DNA of 64,000 nucleotides from Novosphingopyxis sp965218915 (GCF_965218915.1 NZ_OZ244708.1:1178001-1242000); one strand, 5' to 3'. Counted from the first letter of the stretch, positions 1 to 9,043 are shown. Translations and numbers: made by a program. The notes: generated by a model not told the origin, from the sequence alone.

Positions 1-58
1 CCTGAACAAGCCCGCCGCCATCGATTCCCAAAGCCTGACCGGCGCGCAGGAAGAGGCG

Positions 59-1423
59 GTGGCCGCGGACCCGCCGCCCGAGCCGCAAAGCACCGGCTCG
101 CTGAGCAAGCGCATGATCGGCGTGGCGGCGCTGTGGATCGGCGTGTTGTTGCTCGGCGGCGGCCTCGCGCTCGACCGGGTGTTGGTGGGTTCGGTCGAGA
201 GCAATTTCGACAATCAGCTCAATTATGTGCTGACCGCGATGATCGCCTCCTCGCAGATCGATCCGGACGGCGAAGTGCTGTTCAACCGCCCCCTCGGCGA
301 CCAGCGGTTCCTCGAGCCCAATAGCGGTCTCTACTGGCAGATCAGCGGCAAGGGCTCGCCGGTCTACCCGTCGCGATCGTTATGGGACCGCACGCTGCCG
401 GTCGATATCGATCGGACCTATCTGAAGCCGCATTTCCGCGACGTCGACAGCTTTCAGGGCGAGCCGCTCAGGCTGGTCGAGCGTACGATCATCCTGCCGG
501 ACAGCGACACGCGCTGGAATTTTGCGGTGGCGCAAAGCACCGAGACGGTGAAGCAGGACGTGAAGGAACTGCGCTCCACCTTGCTGATCAGCTTCGCCAT
601 CCTCGGCATCGGCCTGGTGGTCATGGCGGCGCTACAGACCTTTTACGGGTTGTGGCCGCTGCGCCAGGTGCGCCTTGCGATCGCCGAGATGCGATCCGGG
701 CGCAAAAGCCGGATTACCGATCCCTTCCCCGAAGAGGTCATGCCGATGGTCGGCGAGCTCAATGCGCTGCTGGATCATAACGAGAAGCAGGCCGAGGAGG
801 CACGGCGCCATGCCGGCAATCTCGCCCATGCGCTGAAGACCCCGCTCACCGTCGTGATGAACGCGGCGACCGCGCGCGCGCCCGACCTGGATCAGGTGGT
901 GATGCGCGAATCCACCACCATGCGCCGCCAGGTCGACCACCACCTCGCCCGCGCGCGCGCCGTCGGCCGCCGCGGCCATGCCCACAGCCGCGCGGCGGTC
1001 TGGCCCTCGCTCGAATCGGTCGAGCGCGCGGTCGGGCGGCTATACGAGCATGTCCGGCTGGACATCAGCGGAGACAAGCACGCCGTGGTCGCCTGCGAAC
1101 GGCAGGACCTGGACGAAATGCTCGGCAATCTGATCGAAAACGCGGCCAAATACGGCGGCGGCAGCGTGTTCGTGACGGTCGAGGAATGCGAAGCCCGCGT
1201 GGAAATCCAGATCGAGGACGACGGCATGGGCATCCCTGAGATCGAACGCGAACGCATCTTCGCGCGCGGTGCCCGGCTCGATACCGGCAAGCCCGGGACA
1301 GGCCTGGGGCTGGCCATCGTTCGCGACGTCGCCGAAATCTACGAGGGCGGCATCACGCTGGAGGAGAGCGAGGATCTGGGCGGACTGCTCGCGCGGCTGT
1401 GGCTGCCGAAGGCGGCGGTGTGA
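59..1423 (+). CDS. Membrane sensor histidine kinase (PhoQ/EnvZ class)
   Basis: Two-component sensor kinase that would phosphorylate a response regulator; no regulator is in the window, so it probably lies just upstream. Membrane segments at about residues 19-42 and 174-196 enclose a periplasmic sensor region. The H box LAHALKTP carries the phospho-acceptor His257. The N box has Asn361 (NLIENAAKY), followed by G1 DDGMGIP (about 387-393) and G2 GTGLGLAIV (about 413-421), which form the ATP site. The GTG at 59 has a purine-rich AGGAAGAGG just before it. However, the frame stays open back to base 2 of the window, so the true start could lie outside. The kinase assignment is firm; the stimulus is unknown. 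Confidence 0.88.
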   Translation: MAADPPPEPQSTGSLSKRMIGVAALWIGVLLLGGGLALDRVLVGSVESNFDNQLNYVLTAMIASSQIDPDGEVLFNRPLGDQRFLEPNSGLYWQISGKGSPVYPSRSLWDRTLPVDIDRTYLKPHFRDVDSFQGEPLRLVERTIILPDSDTRWNFAVAQSTETVKQDVKELRSTLLISFAILGIGLVVMAALQTFYGLWPLRQVRLAIAEMRSGRKSRITDPFPEEVMPMVGELNALLDHNEKQAEEARRHAGNLAHALKTPLTVVMNAATARAPDLDQVVMRESTTMRRQVDHHLARARAVGRRGHAHSRAAVWPSLESVERAVGRLYEHVRLDISGDKHAVVACERQDLDEMLGNLIENAAKYGGGSVFVTVEECEARVEIQIEDDGMGIPEIERERIFARGARLDTGKPGTGLGLAIVRDVAEIYEGGITLEESEDLGGLLARLWLPKAAV

Positions 1424-1564
1424 TCGGGCGAACGATGTTGAACGCTTCCGGCCCCCGGGAGTGGTTGCGGAGCCGTTGCTCATCGGGGCGCGGTATCGGG
1501 TAGTCTCAGATCGCTTCTTTTATATTGTTGTTTCAAGTTCATTGTATTTTGTTATATTCGTGTC

Positions 1565-1816
1565 ATGCAATCGATCCGGTATAGTCAGCGTGCGGATCGA
1601 GCCCTAGCCAGGATGCCGAAGCAACAGGCAGCGAAGATTGAGGAAAAAATCGAGCAATATGCGGTCGATCCGGAAAGCCTCTCCGCCAACGTCAAAAGGC
1701 TGCAAGGCACCACTGCCTTCCGTCTCCGCATTGACGCCTATCGGGTCATTTTCGACGAGGACGGAACGGTCCTCGACATTCTCGACATCGGCAAACGAGG
1801 AAGGATTTATCGATAG
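1565..1816 (+). CDS. RelE/ParE-family toxin of a type II toxin-antitoxin pair
   Basis: An 83-residue basic protein with the RelE fold signature: an N-terminal helix pair rich in Arg/Lys (RADRALARMPKQQ), the central strand FRLRIDAYRVIF and the C-terminal DILDIGKRGRIYR. Toxins of this family usually cut mRNA on the ribosome or poison gyrase; which applies here cannot be told. It is followed 41 bases later by an XRE-type regulator on the same strand, so the order is toxin then antitoxin, as in HigBA-like loci. The upstream 60 bases are AT-rich, unlike the neighbouring genes, with a possible -10 (TATATT, 1553-1558) only 6 bases before the ATG, so the message may be leaderless. The pair sits alone between core genes, suggesting acquisition by transfer. 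Confidence 0.82.
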   Translation: MQSIRYSQRADRALARMPKQQAAKIEEKIEQYAVDPESLSANVKRLQGTTAFRLRIDAYRVIFDEDGTVLDILDIGKRGRIYR

Positions 1817-1857
1817 ACCGTCTGCATCACGGGGGACATGGTAGAAAGCTAAGGATA

Positions 1858-2460
1858 ATGGACATCAATTATCATATTGTGGAGGACGGCATCGAAATGG
1901 CGACTTTGCTGCGGGCCGATCTGGAGAAATTGATCGAAGCGGCCGAGGACGCAGGCGATCTCGCTGCAGCCTATCAGGCGCGTAAAGAAATCGATGAAGC
2001 GGGTGCGGTTCCAATGGGGGTTAGTATGGCGATCCGTGGTGGTAAACATCCCATTGTGGCGTGGCGCCATTATTTGCATTGGACTCAAGCAAAACTGGCC
2101 GAGGAGGCGGCGGCTTTCATGCCAGGGCGCCGTCTGACGCAGGCCGCGATCGGTAGGCTCGAGACCGCCGATCCCGGCGCCGGCCGCAGTGAGACATTGG
2201 CTGCGATCGCACAAGCGATGGGCGCACCGCGCTGGAGCATTGAATATCCGGATACGACGCTGCCCGATGAGTTGCAGCGAGATATTGAAAATGGCGGCGA
2301 TCCGGAGACCGGCATGATCCTGCGCGCCGGTGGCGCAAATGCTTCGTCCGCAGCTACCAAAAGCGCAAAATCGGGAAAATTCATCACGCACCGCAGCGCG
2401 GTGAGCGGCCGCCTTCTGGGCGGTAGCCGTCGATTTGGAAAGCCCAAGAAAAAAGCCTGA
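1858..2460 (+). CDS. XRE-family regulator, probable antitoxin of the RelE-like toxin
   Basis: A 200-residue protein. The middle (about residues 68-122) resembles a Cro/C1-type helix-turn-helix: WRHYLHWTQAKLAEEA, a widened turn, then LTQAAIGRLETADP and LAAIAQAMGA. The first 60 residues are acidic and helical (LRADLEKLIEAAEDAGDLAA). The last 30 are strongly basic (RLLGGSRRFGKPKKKA). It is larger than most HigA-type antitoxins, which are about 90-130 residues. Start: ATG at 1858 after AAGGA. Its position directly behind the toxin gene supports an autoregulating antitoxin; that role is inferred. The basic tail could add DNA or RNA binding. Confidence 0.72.
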   Translation: MDINYHIVEDGIEMATLLRADLEKLIEAAEDAGDLAAAYQARKEIDEAGAVPMGVSMAIRGGKHPIVAWRHYLHWTQAKLAEEAAAFMPGRRLTQAAIGRLETADPGAGRSETLAAIAQAMGAPRWSIEYPDTTLPDELQRDIENGGDPETGMILRAGGANASSAATKSAKSGKFITHRSAVSGRLLGGSRRFGKPKKKA

Positions 2461-2554
2461 TCTTTTTCGGCAATATTCCGCCACGACAATATCCCCACTT
2501 GCTGCCAAGTTCGCAAGTCCGCTCGACCACATCGGGTTCGGGTGAGCGCGCCCC

Positions 2555-3262
2555 TTACTCCGGCGCCGCCGGAATCTTCAGCCCGCGCTGTACGGCCGGG
2601 CGTTCGAGGCAGCGGTCGAGCCAGGACGGCACCGCCTTCAGATCGCTCCAGCCGACCAGATCGCCCACCTCGTAAAAGTCCGTGAGGGCGCGCACCCAGC
2701 CGATGAGCGCGATGTCGGCAATGGTGAAATCGTCGCCCATCATCCAGCGGCGGCCGTCCAGATGGCCTTCGAGCACGCCGAGCAGGCGTTTCGTTTCATC
2801 CACATAACGCTGTTTCGGGCGCGGATCCTCGATTTCCTTGCCGGCGAACTTATGGAAGAAACCGAGTTGGCCGAACATCGGGCCGACGCCGCCGATCTGG
2901 AAATGCACCCACTGGATGCAGTGCCAGCGCTCCGCCGGGTCGCCGGGGATCAGCTTTCCGGTCTTTTCCGCCAGATATTGCAGGATCGCGCCCGATTCGA
3001 ACAGGCCGAGCGGCGTGCCGCCCGGGCCGTCGGGATCGAGGATCGCGGGAATCTTGCCGTTCGGGTTGAGCGACAGGAAGGCGTCCGACTTCTGCTCGTT
3101 CTCGCCGAAATCGATGCGGTGGACCTCGTAAGGCAGCCCGGTCTCCTCCAGCATGATCGCTACCTTTACGCCATTGGGCGTAGGCAGCGAGTAGAGCTGG
3201 AGGCGGTCCGGATGCCGCGGCGTCCAGCGCTGCGTGATCGGAAAATCGGTGAGATCGGTCAT
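2555..3262 (-). CDS. Glutathione S-transferase family protein (YghU/YfcG-like)
   Basis: A 235-residue soluble enzyme of the Nu-class-like GST group, which acts on organic (hydro)peroxides or disulfides using glutathione. The thioredoxin-like N domain shows LQLYSLPTPNGVKVAIMLEE, with TPNG at the glutathione site, then KIPAILD with the cis-Pro and LFESGAILQYLAEK, which contacts the gamma-Glu. The all-helical C domain follows (MMGDDFTIADIALIGW). The ATG at 3262 was chosen over a longer reading because an AGGAG lies 7 bases upstream and the family motif begins soon after. Monocistronic, divergent from the prenyl synthase gene. Confidence 0.87.
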   Translation of the reverse strand: MTDLTDFPITQRWTPRHPDRLQLYSLPTPNGVKVAIMLEETGLPYEVHRIDFGENEQKSDAFLSLNPNGKIPAILDPDGPGGTPLGLFESGAILQYLAEKTGKLIPGDPAERWHCIQWVHFQIGGVGPMFGQLGFFHKFAGKEIEDPRPKQRYVDETKRLLGVLEGHLDGRRWMMGDDFTIADIALIGWVRALTDFYEVGDLVGWSDLKAVPSWLDRCLERPAVQRGLKIPAAPE

Positions 3263-3541
3263 GATGATACTCCTGTGGTTCTCCGATAAACGCATGAGAG
3301 CTCCGGCTGTTCGATGGAGACGTTGCTGCGATGCGACTGTCCTACATCGCCGAAATAGTGTATAACCGATACGGTGATCTGTAGACATGATGATAAACCA
3401 AAATTACGTCTCGCGCGTTTCGTTTACGTTGCCAAACGCTTCACCGGAATTTTCCAGGTACACCCCTGTAATCCGTGTCACCTTACACCTTCGCGCCGCC
3501 TCTTGCCTAACCGGCCGCGACTTGCCACATCGCTTGGCATC
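3263..3541. other. Divergent intergenic region between GST and polyprenyl synthase genes
   Basis: 279 bases holding the promoters of both flanking genes. A TATAAC at 3361-3366 could be a -10 for the rightward gene, but no convincing -35 accompanies it. No RNA gene or repeat was seen. Confidence 0.4.
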
Positions 3542-4555
3542 ATGGCCGCCACGATCCATCCGCTGAAACCGGGCCATGCGGCCTCGCTGGAACCGATGAT
3601 GGCGCTCGTCGCCGGCGACATGAACCGGGTGAACAGCGTGATCCTCGATCGCATGCAGTCGGACATTCCGCTGATCCCGGAGCTTGCCGGCCACCTTATC
3701 GCGGGCGGCGGCAAGCGTCTGCGGCCCATGCTGACGCTGGCCTGCGCGGCGCTGCTCGATTATCCGGGCGACCGGCATCACAAGCTCGCCGCCGCCGTCG
3801 AGTTCATCCACACCGCCACGCTGCTGCACGACGACGTCGTCGACGGATCGGACATGCGCCGGGGCAAGACCGCCGCCAACCTGATCTTCGGCAATCCGGC
3901 CGCGGTGCTGGTGGGGGACTTCCTGTTCTCGCGCAGCTTCGAGCTGATGGTCGAGGACGGCTCCTTGAAAGTGCTCAAGATCCTCAGCCACGCATCCGCC
4001 GTCATCGCCGAGGGCGAGGTCGATCAGCTCACCGCGCAGCGCCAGCTGGCGACCAGCGAGGAGCATTATCTGGGCATCATCGGCGCCAAGACAGCCGCCT
4101 TGTTCGCCGCCGCCTGCCGCATCGCCGCGGTGGTGGCCGAGCGTGACAGCGCGGTCGAGGAAGCGCTCGACCGCTACGGCCGCAACCTCGGCGTCGCCTT
4201 CCAGCTGGTCGACGACGCGATCGACTACGCTTCGGACAGCGAGGTCATGGGCAAGGGCGTCGGCGACGACTTCCGCGACGGCAAGATCACGCTGCCCGTC
4301 ATCCTCGCCTTTGCGCGCGGCGACGGAGACGAGCAGCATTTCTGGCGCGAGGCGATGGCTGGGCGGCGCGTGTCGGATGCGGACCTGGCGCATGCCACCA
4401 AGCTGATCGAGCGCCACGATGCGATCTCGGACAGCATCGCGCGCGCGCGCCATTACGGCCAGCGCGCGATCGACGCGATCGCGCCATTTCCGGCCGGCCC
4501 CGCCAAGTCCGCGCTGATCGAGGCCGTGGAGTTCGCCATCGACCGCGCCTATTAG
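3542..4555 (+). CDS. ispB: Long-chain polyprenyl diphosphate synthase (ubiquinone side chain)
   Basis: Trans-prenyltransferase adding isopentenyl units to an allylic diphosphate to make the quinone tail; sphingomonads use ubiquinone-10, so a decaprenyl product is likely, though chain length is not proven here. 337 residues, normal for the family. Both Asp-rich metal sites are present: DDVVD (97-101) and DDAID (224-228). The substrate loop GGGKRLRP (about 56-63) is intact. ATG at 3542 is taken because the alignment with the family begins close to it; the frame is open further upstream but that part is unlike the family. First gene of a tight rightward group with the MATE and hrpB genes (gap 7 bases to the next ATG). 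Confidence 0.9.
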   Translation: MAATIHPLKPGHAASLEPMMALVAGDMNRVNSVILDRMQSDIPLIPELAGHLIAGGGKRLRPMLTLACAALLDYPGDRHHKLAAAVEFIHTATLLHDDVVDGSDMRRGKTAANLIFGNPAAVLVGDFLFSRSFELMVEDGSLKVLKILSHASAVIAEGEVDQLTAQRQLATSEEHYLGIIGAKTAALFAAACRIAAVVAERDSAVEEALDRYGRNLGVAFQLVDDAIDYASDSEVMGKGVGDDFRDGKITLPVILAFARGDGDEQHFWREAMAGRRVSDADLAHATKLIERHDAISDSIARARHYGQRAIDAIAPFPAGPAKSALIEAVEFAIDRAY

Positions 4556-4562
4556 CGCGCCG

Positions 4563-5957
4563 ATGGACGCCATCGCCGCCGCCCGCCCCGCCGGTTCGCT
4601 CCGGCGCGAAGGCCTGATGACGCTGAAGCTCGCGCTGCCGCTGGTGGTCGGCAACGTCGCGCAGGCCGCGATCAATACCACCGACGTGGTGATCCTCGGC
4701 CGCTATAATGTCGATGCGCTGGCCGCCGCCGCGCTCGGCGTGAACCTCTACTGGGTGTTCGCGGTGTTCTGCATGGGGCTGGTCACCGCCGCCTCGCCGC
4801 TGATCGCCGCCGAATATGGTCGGCGGCCGAACAGCGTGCGCGACGTGCGCCGCACCGTCCGGCAGGCGATCTGGGCGAGCGCGGCGATCTGCGTGCCGGC
4901 CTGGGCGATCCTGTGGCAGGCCGAGGCGATCTACCTCGCGCTGGGCCAGTCGCCCGACCTGTCCGCCGCCGCCGCGGGCTTCGTGCGCATCGCCATGTGG
5001 GGGCTGTTCCCGTTCCTCGTCGGGCTGGTGCTGCGCTATTATGTGACCGCGCTCGAGCGGCCGATCTGGGGCGTGTACATCATGGCCGCCGGCCTTGCCT
5101 TCAACGCGCTGGCCTGCTGGGCGCTGGTGTTCGGCGAGCTCGGCCTGCCTGAGCTGGGGCTGGCGGGCGCGGGCATCGCCAACGCGCTGGCCCAGGCCGT
5201 GCTCGGCCTCGGCGGCGTGGCGGTGGTCACGGGCGTCCGCCGCTTCCGCCGCTACCGTCTGTTCGGCAACTTCTGGCGCCCCGATTGGCCGCGCTTACGG
5301 ACCATCTTCGCGGTCGGCCTGCCGATCGCCTGCACCTACGCCATGGAGATCACCGTCTTCTCCGCCGCCGTGTTCCTGATGGGGCTGATCGGGCGCGCCT
5401 CGCTCGCGGCGCACAGCGTCGCGATCCAGATCGCTGCGCTGGCCTTCATGGTGCCGCTCAGCATCGGGCAGGCGGCGACGGTGCGCGCCGGCATCTTCCA
5501 CGGACGCCGCGACGGCGCCGGTCTGGCTCGGGTGGGCAAGGTGGCGCTGGGACTGGGTTTGATATCGGCGGCGATCTCTTCCGCGCTGATGGTGCTGATC
5601 CCCGAGCAACTGGTCGGCCTGTTCGTCCGTCCGATAACGGCGGAAGATGCCGAGGTGTTCCGGCTCGCCGTCGCCTTCCTGGCCGTCGCCGCGCTGTTCC
5701 AGCTGGTTGATTCGATGCAGGCGGTCGGCGCGGGGCTCCTGCGCGGCATCCAGGACACGCGCGTGCCGATGGTCTTCGCCGGGCTGGGATACTGGGCGAT
5801 CGGTTTCTTGCTGAGCTGGTTCCTCGCCTTTCATGCGGGCCTCGACGGGGTGGGTGTGTGGCTGGGTCTCGCCGGCGGCCTGACCGCCGCGGCGGTATTG
5901 ATGTGCGGGCGCTGGCTGCTGCGCGGACGGTTGGGGCTGGTCGGGAACGAGGCATGA
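4563..5957 (+). CDS. MATE-family multidrug efflux transporter (NorM-like)
   Basis: A 464-residue inner-membrane cation-coupled exporter with about 12 hydrophobic segments arranged as two six-helix halves. The first half begins LMTLKLALPLVVGNVAQAA and the second FAVGLPIACTYAMEITVFS, a typical pseudo-symmetric MATE repeat. Substrates cannot be read from sequence; dyes, fluoroquinolones and cationic drugs are usual for NorM proteins. It starts 7 bases after the prenyl synthase stop, and its TGA overlaps the ATG of hrpB (ATGA), so the three are probably co-transcribed. Confidence 0.9.
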   Translation: MDAIAAARPAGSLRREGLMTLKLALPLVVGNVAQAAINTTDVVILGRYNVDALAAAALGVNLYWVFAVFCMGLVTAASPLIAAEYGRRPNSVRDVRRTVRQAIWASAAICVPAWAILWQAEAIYLALGQSPDLSAAAAGFVRIAMWGLFPFLVGLVLRYYVTALERPIWGVYIMAAGLAFNALACWALVFGELGLPELGLAGAGIANALAQAVLGLGGVAVVTGVRRFRRYRLFGNFWRPDWPRLRTIFAVGLPIACTYAMEITVFSAAVFLMGLIGRASLAAHSVAIQIAALAFMVPLSIGQAATVRAGIFHGRRDGAGLARVGKVALGLGLISAAISSALMVLIPEQLVGLFVRPITAEDAEVFRLAVAFLAVAALFQLVDSMQAVGAGLLRGIQDTRVPMVFAGLGYWAIGFLLSWFLAFHAGLDGVGVWLGLAGGLTAAAVLMCGRWLLRGRLGLVGNEA

Positions 5958-8404
5958 CCGCGCTGCCGATCGCGGCGGTGCTGCCCGATCTGCGGGCCGC
6001 CTTGCGCGCCGCCGCCGCCGCCGTGCTGGTCGCGCCGCCGGGGGCGGGCAAGACGACGATGGTGGCGCCCGCCCTGCTCGCCGAGCCGTGGTGCGACGGC
6101 GCGATCTGGCTGCTCAGCCCGCGCCGCCTGGCCGCGCGCGCGGCGGCCGAGCGGATGGCCGAACTGGCCGGAGAGCGCGTCGGCCAGACCATCGGCTACG
6201 CCACGCGGATGGACGGCAGGCGCTCCGCCGCCACGCGCATCCTGGTGCTGACCGAGGGCATTTTTCGCAATCGCATCATCGCCGATCCCGAGCTGACCGG
6301 CATCTCGGCGGTGCTGTTCGACGAGGTGCACGAACGCAGCCTCGACAGCGATTTCGGCCTCGCGCTCGCGCTCGAAGCGCAGGCCGCGTTCCGGCCCGAT
6401 CTGCGGCTCGTCACCATGTCGGCGACGCTCGACGGCGCGCGCTTCTCGGCGCTGATGCACGGCTGCCCGGTGATCGAGAGCGCGGGGCGCGCGCATCCGC
6501 TCGAGCTCGTCCATCTCGGCCGCCGCGCCGAGCGCCGGATCGAGGACGAGATGGCCGGCGCCATCGCCCGCGCGTTGGCCGAACGGGACGGCGACCTCCT
6601 CGCCTTCCTGCCCGGCATGGGCGAGATCGAGCGGACCGGCGAGCTTCTGCGACAACGCCTGAATTTCCCCACGGACATTGCTATCCTCCCGCTCCACGGC
6701 GCGCTCGATCCGGCCGAGCAGCGCGCGGCGATCCGCCCGGACCCGGAGGGCCGCCGCAAGATCATCCTCGCCACGAGTATCGCCGAGACCAGCCTGACCA
6801 TCGACGGCGTGCGCATCGTCGTCGACGGCGGCCTCGCGCGCCGTCCGCGCTTCGATCAGGCGGCGGGCACGCCGCGGCTCGTCACCGAGCGGGTGAGCCG
6901 CGCCGCCGCGGTCCAGCGGGCGGGCCGCGCGGCGCGGCAGGCGCCGGGCATCGCCTATCGCCTGTGGGAGGAAGCGGCGACCGGCGGCCTGATCCCGTAC
7001 GACCCGCCCGAGATGCTGGAGAGCGACCTGGCGCCGCTGGTGCTCGACTGCGCGCGGTGGGGCGAGGCCGATCCGGCGGCGCTGCGCTGGCTCGATCCGC
7101 CGCCCGCCGCCGCGCTGGCGCAGGGGCGCGCCACGCTGCGCACGCTGGAGGCGATCGACAAGAACGGCCGCATCACCGCCCATGGCGAAACGCTCTCGGC
7201 GCTGCCGCTGCCGCCGCATCTGGCGCACATGCTGGTGCTGGCGGGCGCGCACGGACAGGCGGGCGTGGGAGCGGAGGTCGCGGTGCTGTGCCAGGAGCGC
7301 GGGCTGGGCGGGCGCGGCGAGGACCTTGAGGCGCGGCTGCAACGCTGGCGCGAGGATCGCGGGCGCAAGGCCGAGGCGGCGCGCGGGCTGGCGCAGCGCT
7401 GGGCCGGGCTGGTCGGAGCGGGCGAGGGCGAGCCGCTCTCGATCGGCGCGCTGGTGGCGCTGGCCTTTCCGGACCGCCTCGCCAGAAGTCGCGGCGGCGG
7501 CGGCGGGGCGGACTGGATCGCGGCGGGCGGGCGCGGCTTCCGGCTCGATCCGGCCTCGCCGTTCGCGCGCCACGACTGGCTCGCGGTCGCCGATGTGCAA
7601 GGAGCGGCAGGCGGCGCGCGCATCCTGTCGGCCGCGCCGATCGACGAGGAGGAGCTGCGGACGCTGTTCGCGGACCGGATCGAGACGCGGCGCACGGTGC
7701 GCTTCGACGCCGCGGCCGGCCGGATTGCGGCGCGGCGTGAGGAACGGCTCGGAGCGATCGCGCTCAGGGGCGGGCAGGACGACGCGCCCGATCCGGACGC
7801 CGTGCGCGCGGCGCTGCTGGAGGCGGTGCGGGGCCATGGCCTCGGCCCGCTGCCTTGGAGCGAGGCCGCCATCGCGCTGCGTCGCCGCGCCGCCTTCGCC
7901 GGATCGGACGCGCTCACCGACGAAGCGCTGCTGGCGAGCCTCGACCACTGGCTCGACCCGCTGCTCGTCGGCATCACCCGCTTCGACGCCATCCCGCCCG
8001 CCGCGCTGCTCCACGCGCTCGAAGGCCAACTCGGCTGGGACGAGGGCCGGCGCATCGCCGCCGCCGCGCCGCCGCGCTTCACTACGCCCGCGGGCACCAC
8101 GCACGCGATCGATTACGGCGCCGAGGCGGGGCCGACGGTCGCGGCGCGGGTGCAGGCGTTCTATGGGCTCGCCGAGCATCCGGCGGTGGGCCGCCCGCCC
8201 GTGCCCCTGGTGCTTTCGCTGACCAGCCCGGCGGGCCGCCCGGTGCAGACCACGCGCGACCTGCCCGCCTTCTGGACGGGGAGCTGGGCGGACGTCGCCA
8301 AGGACATGCGCGGGCGTTATCCCAGGCATCACTGGCCCGACGATCCGGCGGGCGCCACGCCCAGCCTGAAGACCAAGCGCGCCCAGGCGAGAAGCCGGGA
8401 TTGA
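5954..8404 (+). CDS. hrpB: ATP-dependent RNA helicase HrpB (DEAH/RHA family)
   Basis: 816-residue cytosolic helicase. Motif I APPGAGKTT (27-35), motif II DEVH (123-126), motif III SAT (156-158) and motif VI QRAGRAAR (from 321) are all intact. The C-terminal half carries the helicase-associated domain and the HrpB-specific tail, ending GRYPRHHWPDDP. Start: ATG at 5954, overlapping the MATE stop by 4 bases. The frame is open further upstream, inside the MATE gene, but that would overlap it by 100 bases. The cellular role of HrpB is not well defined. A 57-bp tandem hairpin array starts 17 bases after its stop. Confidence 0.93.
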   Translation: MTALPIAAVLPDLRAALRAAAAAVLVAPPGAGKTTMVAPALLAEPWCDGAIWLLSPRRLAARAAAERMAELAGERVGQTIGYATRMDGRRSAATRILVLTEGIFRNRIIADPELTGISAVLFDEVHERSLDSDFGLALALEAQAAFRPDLRLVTMSATLDGARFSALMHGCPVIESAGRAHPLELVHLGRRAERRIEDEMAGAIARALAERDGDLLAFLPGMGEIERTGELLRQRLNFPTDIAILPLHGALDPAEQRAAIRPDPEGRRKIILATSIAETSLTIDGVRIVVDGGLARRPRFDQAAGTPRLVTERVSRAAAVQRAGRAARQAPGIAYRLWEEAATGGLIPYDPPEMLESDLAPLVLDCARWGEADPAALRWLDPPPAAALAQGRATLRTLEAIDKNGRITAHGETLSALPLPPHLAHMLVLAGAHGQAGVGAEVAVLCQERGLGGRGEDLEARLQRWREDRGRKAEAARGLAQRWAGLVGAGEGEPLSIGALVALAFPDRLARSRGGGGGADWIAAGGRGFRLDPASPFARHDWLAVADVQGAAGGARILSAAPIDEEELRTLFADRIETRRTVRFDAAAGRIAARREERLGAIALRGGQDDAPDPDAVRAALLEAVRGHGLGPLPWSEAAIALRRRAAFAGSDALTDEALLASLDHWLDPLLVGITRFDAIPPAALLHALEGQLGWDEGRRIAAAAPPRFTTPAGTTHAIDYGAEAGPTVAARVQAFYGLAEHPAVGRPPVPLVLSLTSPAGRPVQTTRDLPAFWTGSWADVAKDMRGRYPRHHWPDDPAGATPSLKTKRAQARSRD

Positions 8405-8421
8405 ACGCGGACGACACCACC

Positions 8422-8706
8422 AGCTTCACATGCTTCACACTGTTCAAAGAGAGAAAATACAGGGTGGATTCGCCGCCCAGCTTCACACGCTTCACACTGT
8501 CCAGGGGAAGAAAATACAGGGCGGATTCGCCGCCCAGCTTCACACGCTTCACACTGTCCAGGGGAAGAAAATACAGGGTGGATTCGCCGCCCAGCTTCAC
8601 ACGCTTCACACTGTCCAGGGGAAGAAAATACAGGGCGGATTCACCGCCCAACTTCACACGCTTCACACTGTCCAGGGGAAGAAAGTAGCGGATGGTGTGA
8701 TTGCCT
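8422..8706. repeat. Five-copy 57-bp tandem repeat with conserved hairpins
   Basis: Units begin at 8422, 8479, 8536, 8593 and 8650, an exact 57-base period. The first unit is diverged and the last fades after about 8686. Each unit holds a doubled 9-mer (CTTCACACG then CTTCACACT), GTCCAGGGGAAGAAAATACA, and a 17-base inverted repeat such as GGGCGGATTCGCCGCCC (6-bp stem, 5-base loop). The hairpins lie at 8462-8478, 8519-8535, 8576-8592 and 8633-8649. Differences between copies keep the stem: C to T in the left arm gives a G-U pair, and one G to A falls in the loop. Because 57 is a multiple of three, open frames run through the array, but they are only repeat translation. Confidence 0.92.
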
Positions 8707-8708
8707 GA

Positions 8709-9043
8709 ATTTCGCCGACTTTCCAGCCCGTTAACGCACGAATCTTCCAAATCCACTCGGCCCGAGCCTGTCGAACCCTGTCCTGAGCGGCTGGCTGGTC
8801 TAGCCAGCCGAAGGGGACTGCCGTCAGATTTCCCGATAGCTGTCACAGGAGAAGCGCAGCCCTTCGATATCGGAAGATTGCAAGCCCGTTTTCTTTGCTC
8901 GTCACTCCAGCGAAAGCTGGGGTCTCGGGCCGAATCCCGATGACGAATAACAATCTGGCGAAAGCATTGCCGACAGTGCGATGAAGGCGGTAAGAATGGG
9001 AGAGAAATACGCATCCCCGGAACCTGCCATCGAAAACCCTACA
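8709..9043. repeat. Intergenic region with two short inverted-repeat elements
   Basis: No gene seen. About 8763-8817 holds a variant of the GAGCCTGTCGAA / GTCCTGAGC element found elsewhere in the window. About 8898-8947 holds the CGTCACTCCAGCGAAAGC type, whose opposite arm ends in GATGACGAA. Both are of the short intergenic palindrome kind and may act in termination or mRNA stability. Confidence 0.55.

Noticed and set aside
3263..3541. tRNA or small RNA between the GST and ispB genes
   Set aside because: No cloverleaf, T-loop consensus or terminator could be found there.
5831..8332. 833-residue open frame antisense to hrpB
   Set aside because: Arg/Ala/Gly-rich shadow typical of high-GC DNA; hrpB has all helicase motifs on the other strand.
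8422..8706. CRISPR array
   Set aside because: There are no unique spacers between repeats: the whole 57-base unit repeats, and no cas genes are near.
8430..8708. 92-residue open frame within the 57-bp array, and a 310-residue frame on the other strand (8082-9014)
   Set aside because: They exist only because the repeat period is a multiple of three; the peptides are repeat translations and the minus-strand frame also runs antisense to hrpB and through intergenic palindromes.
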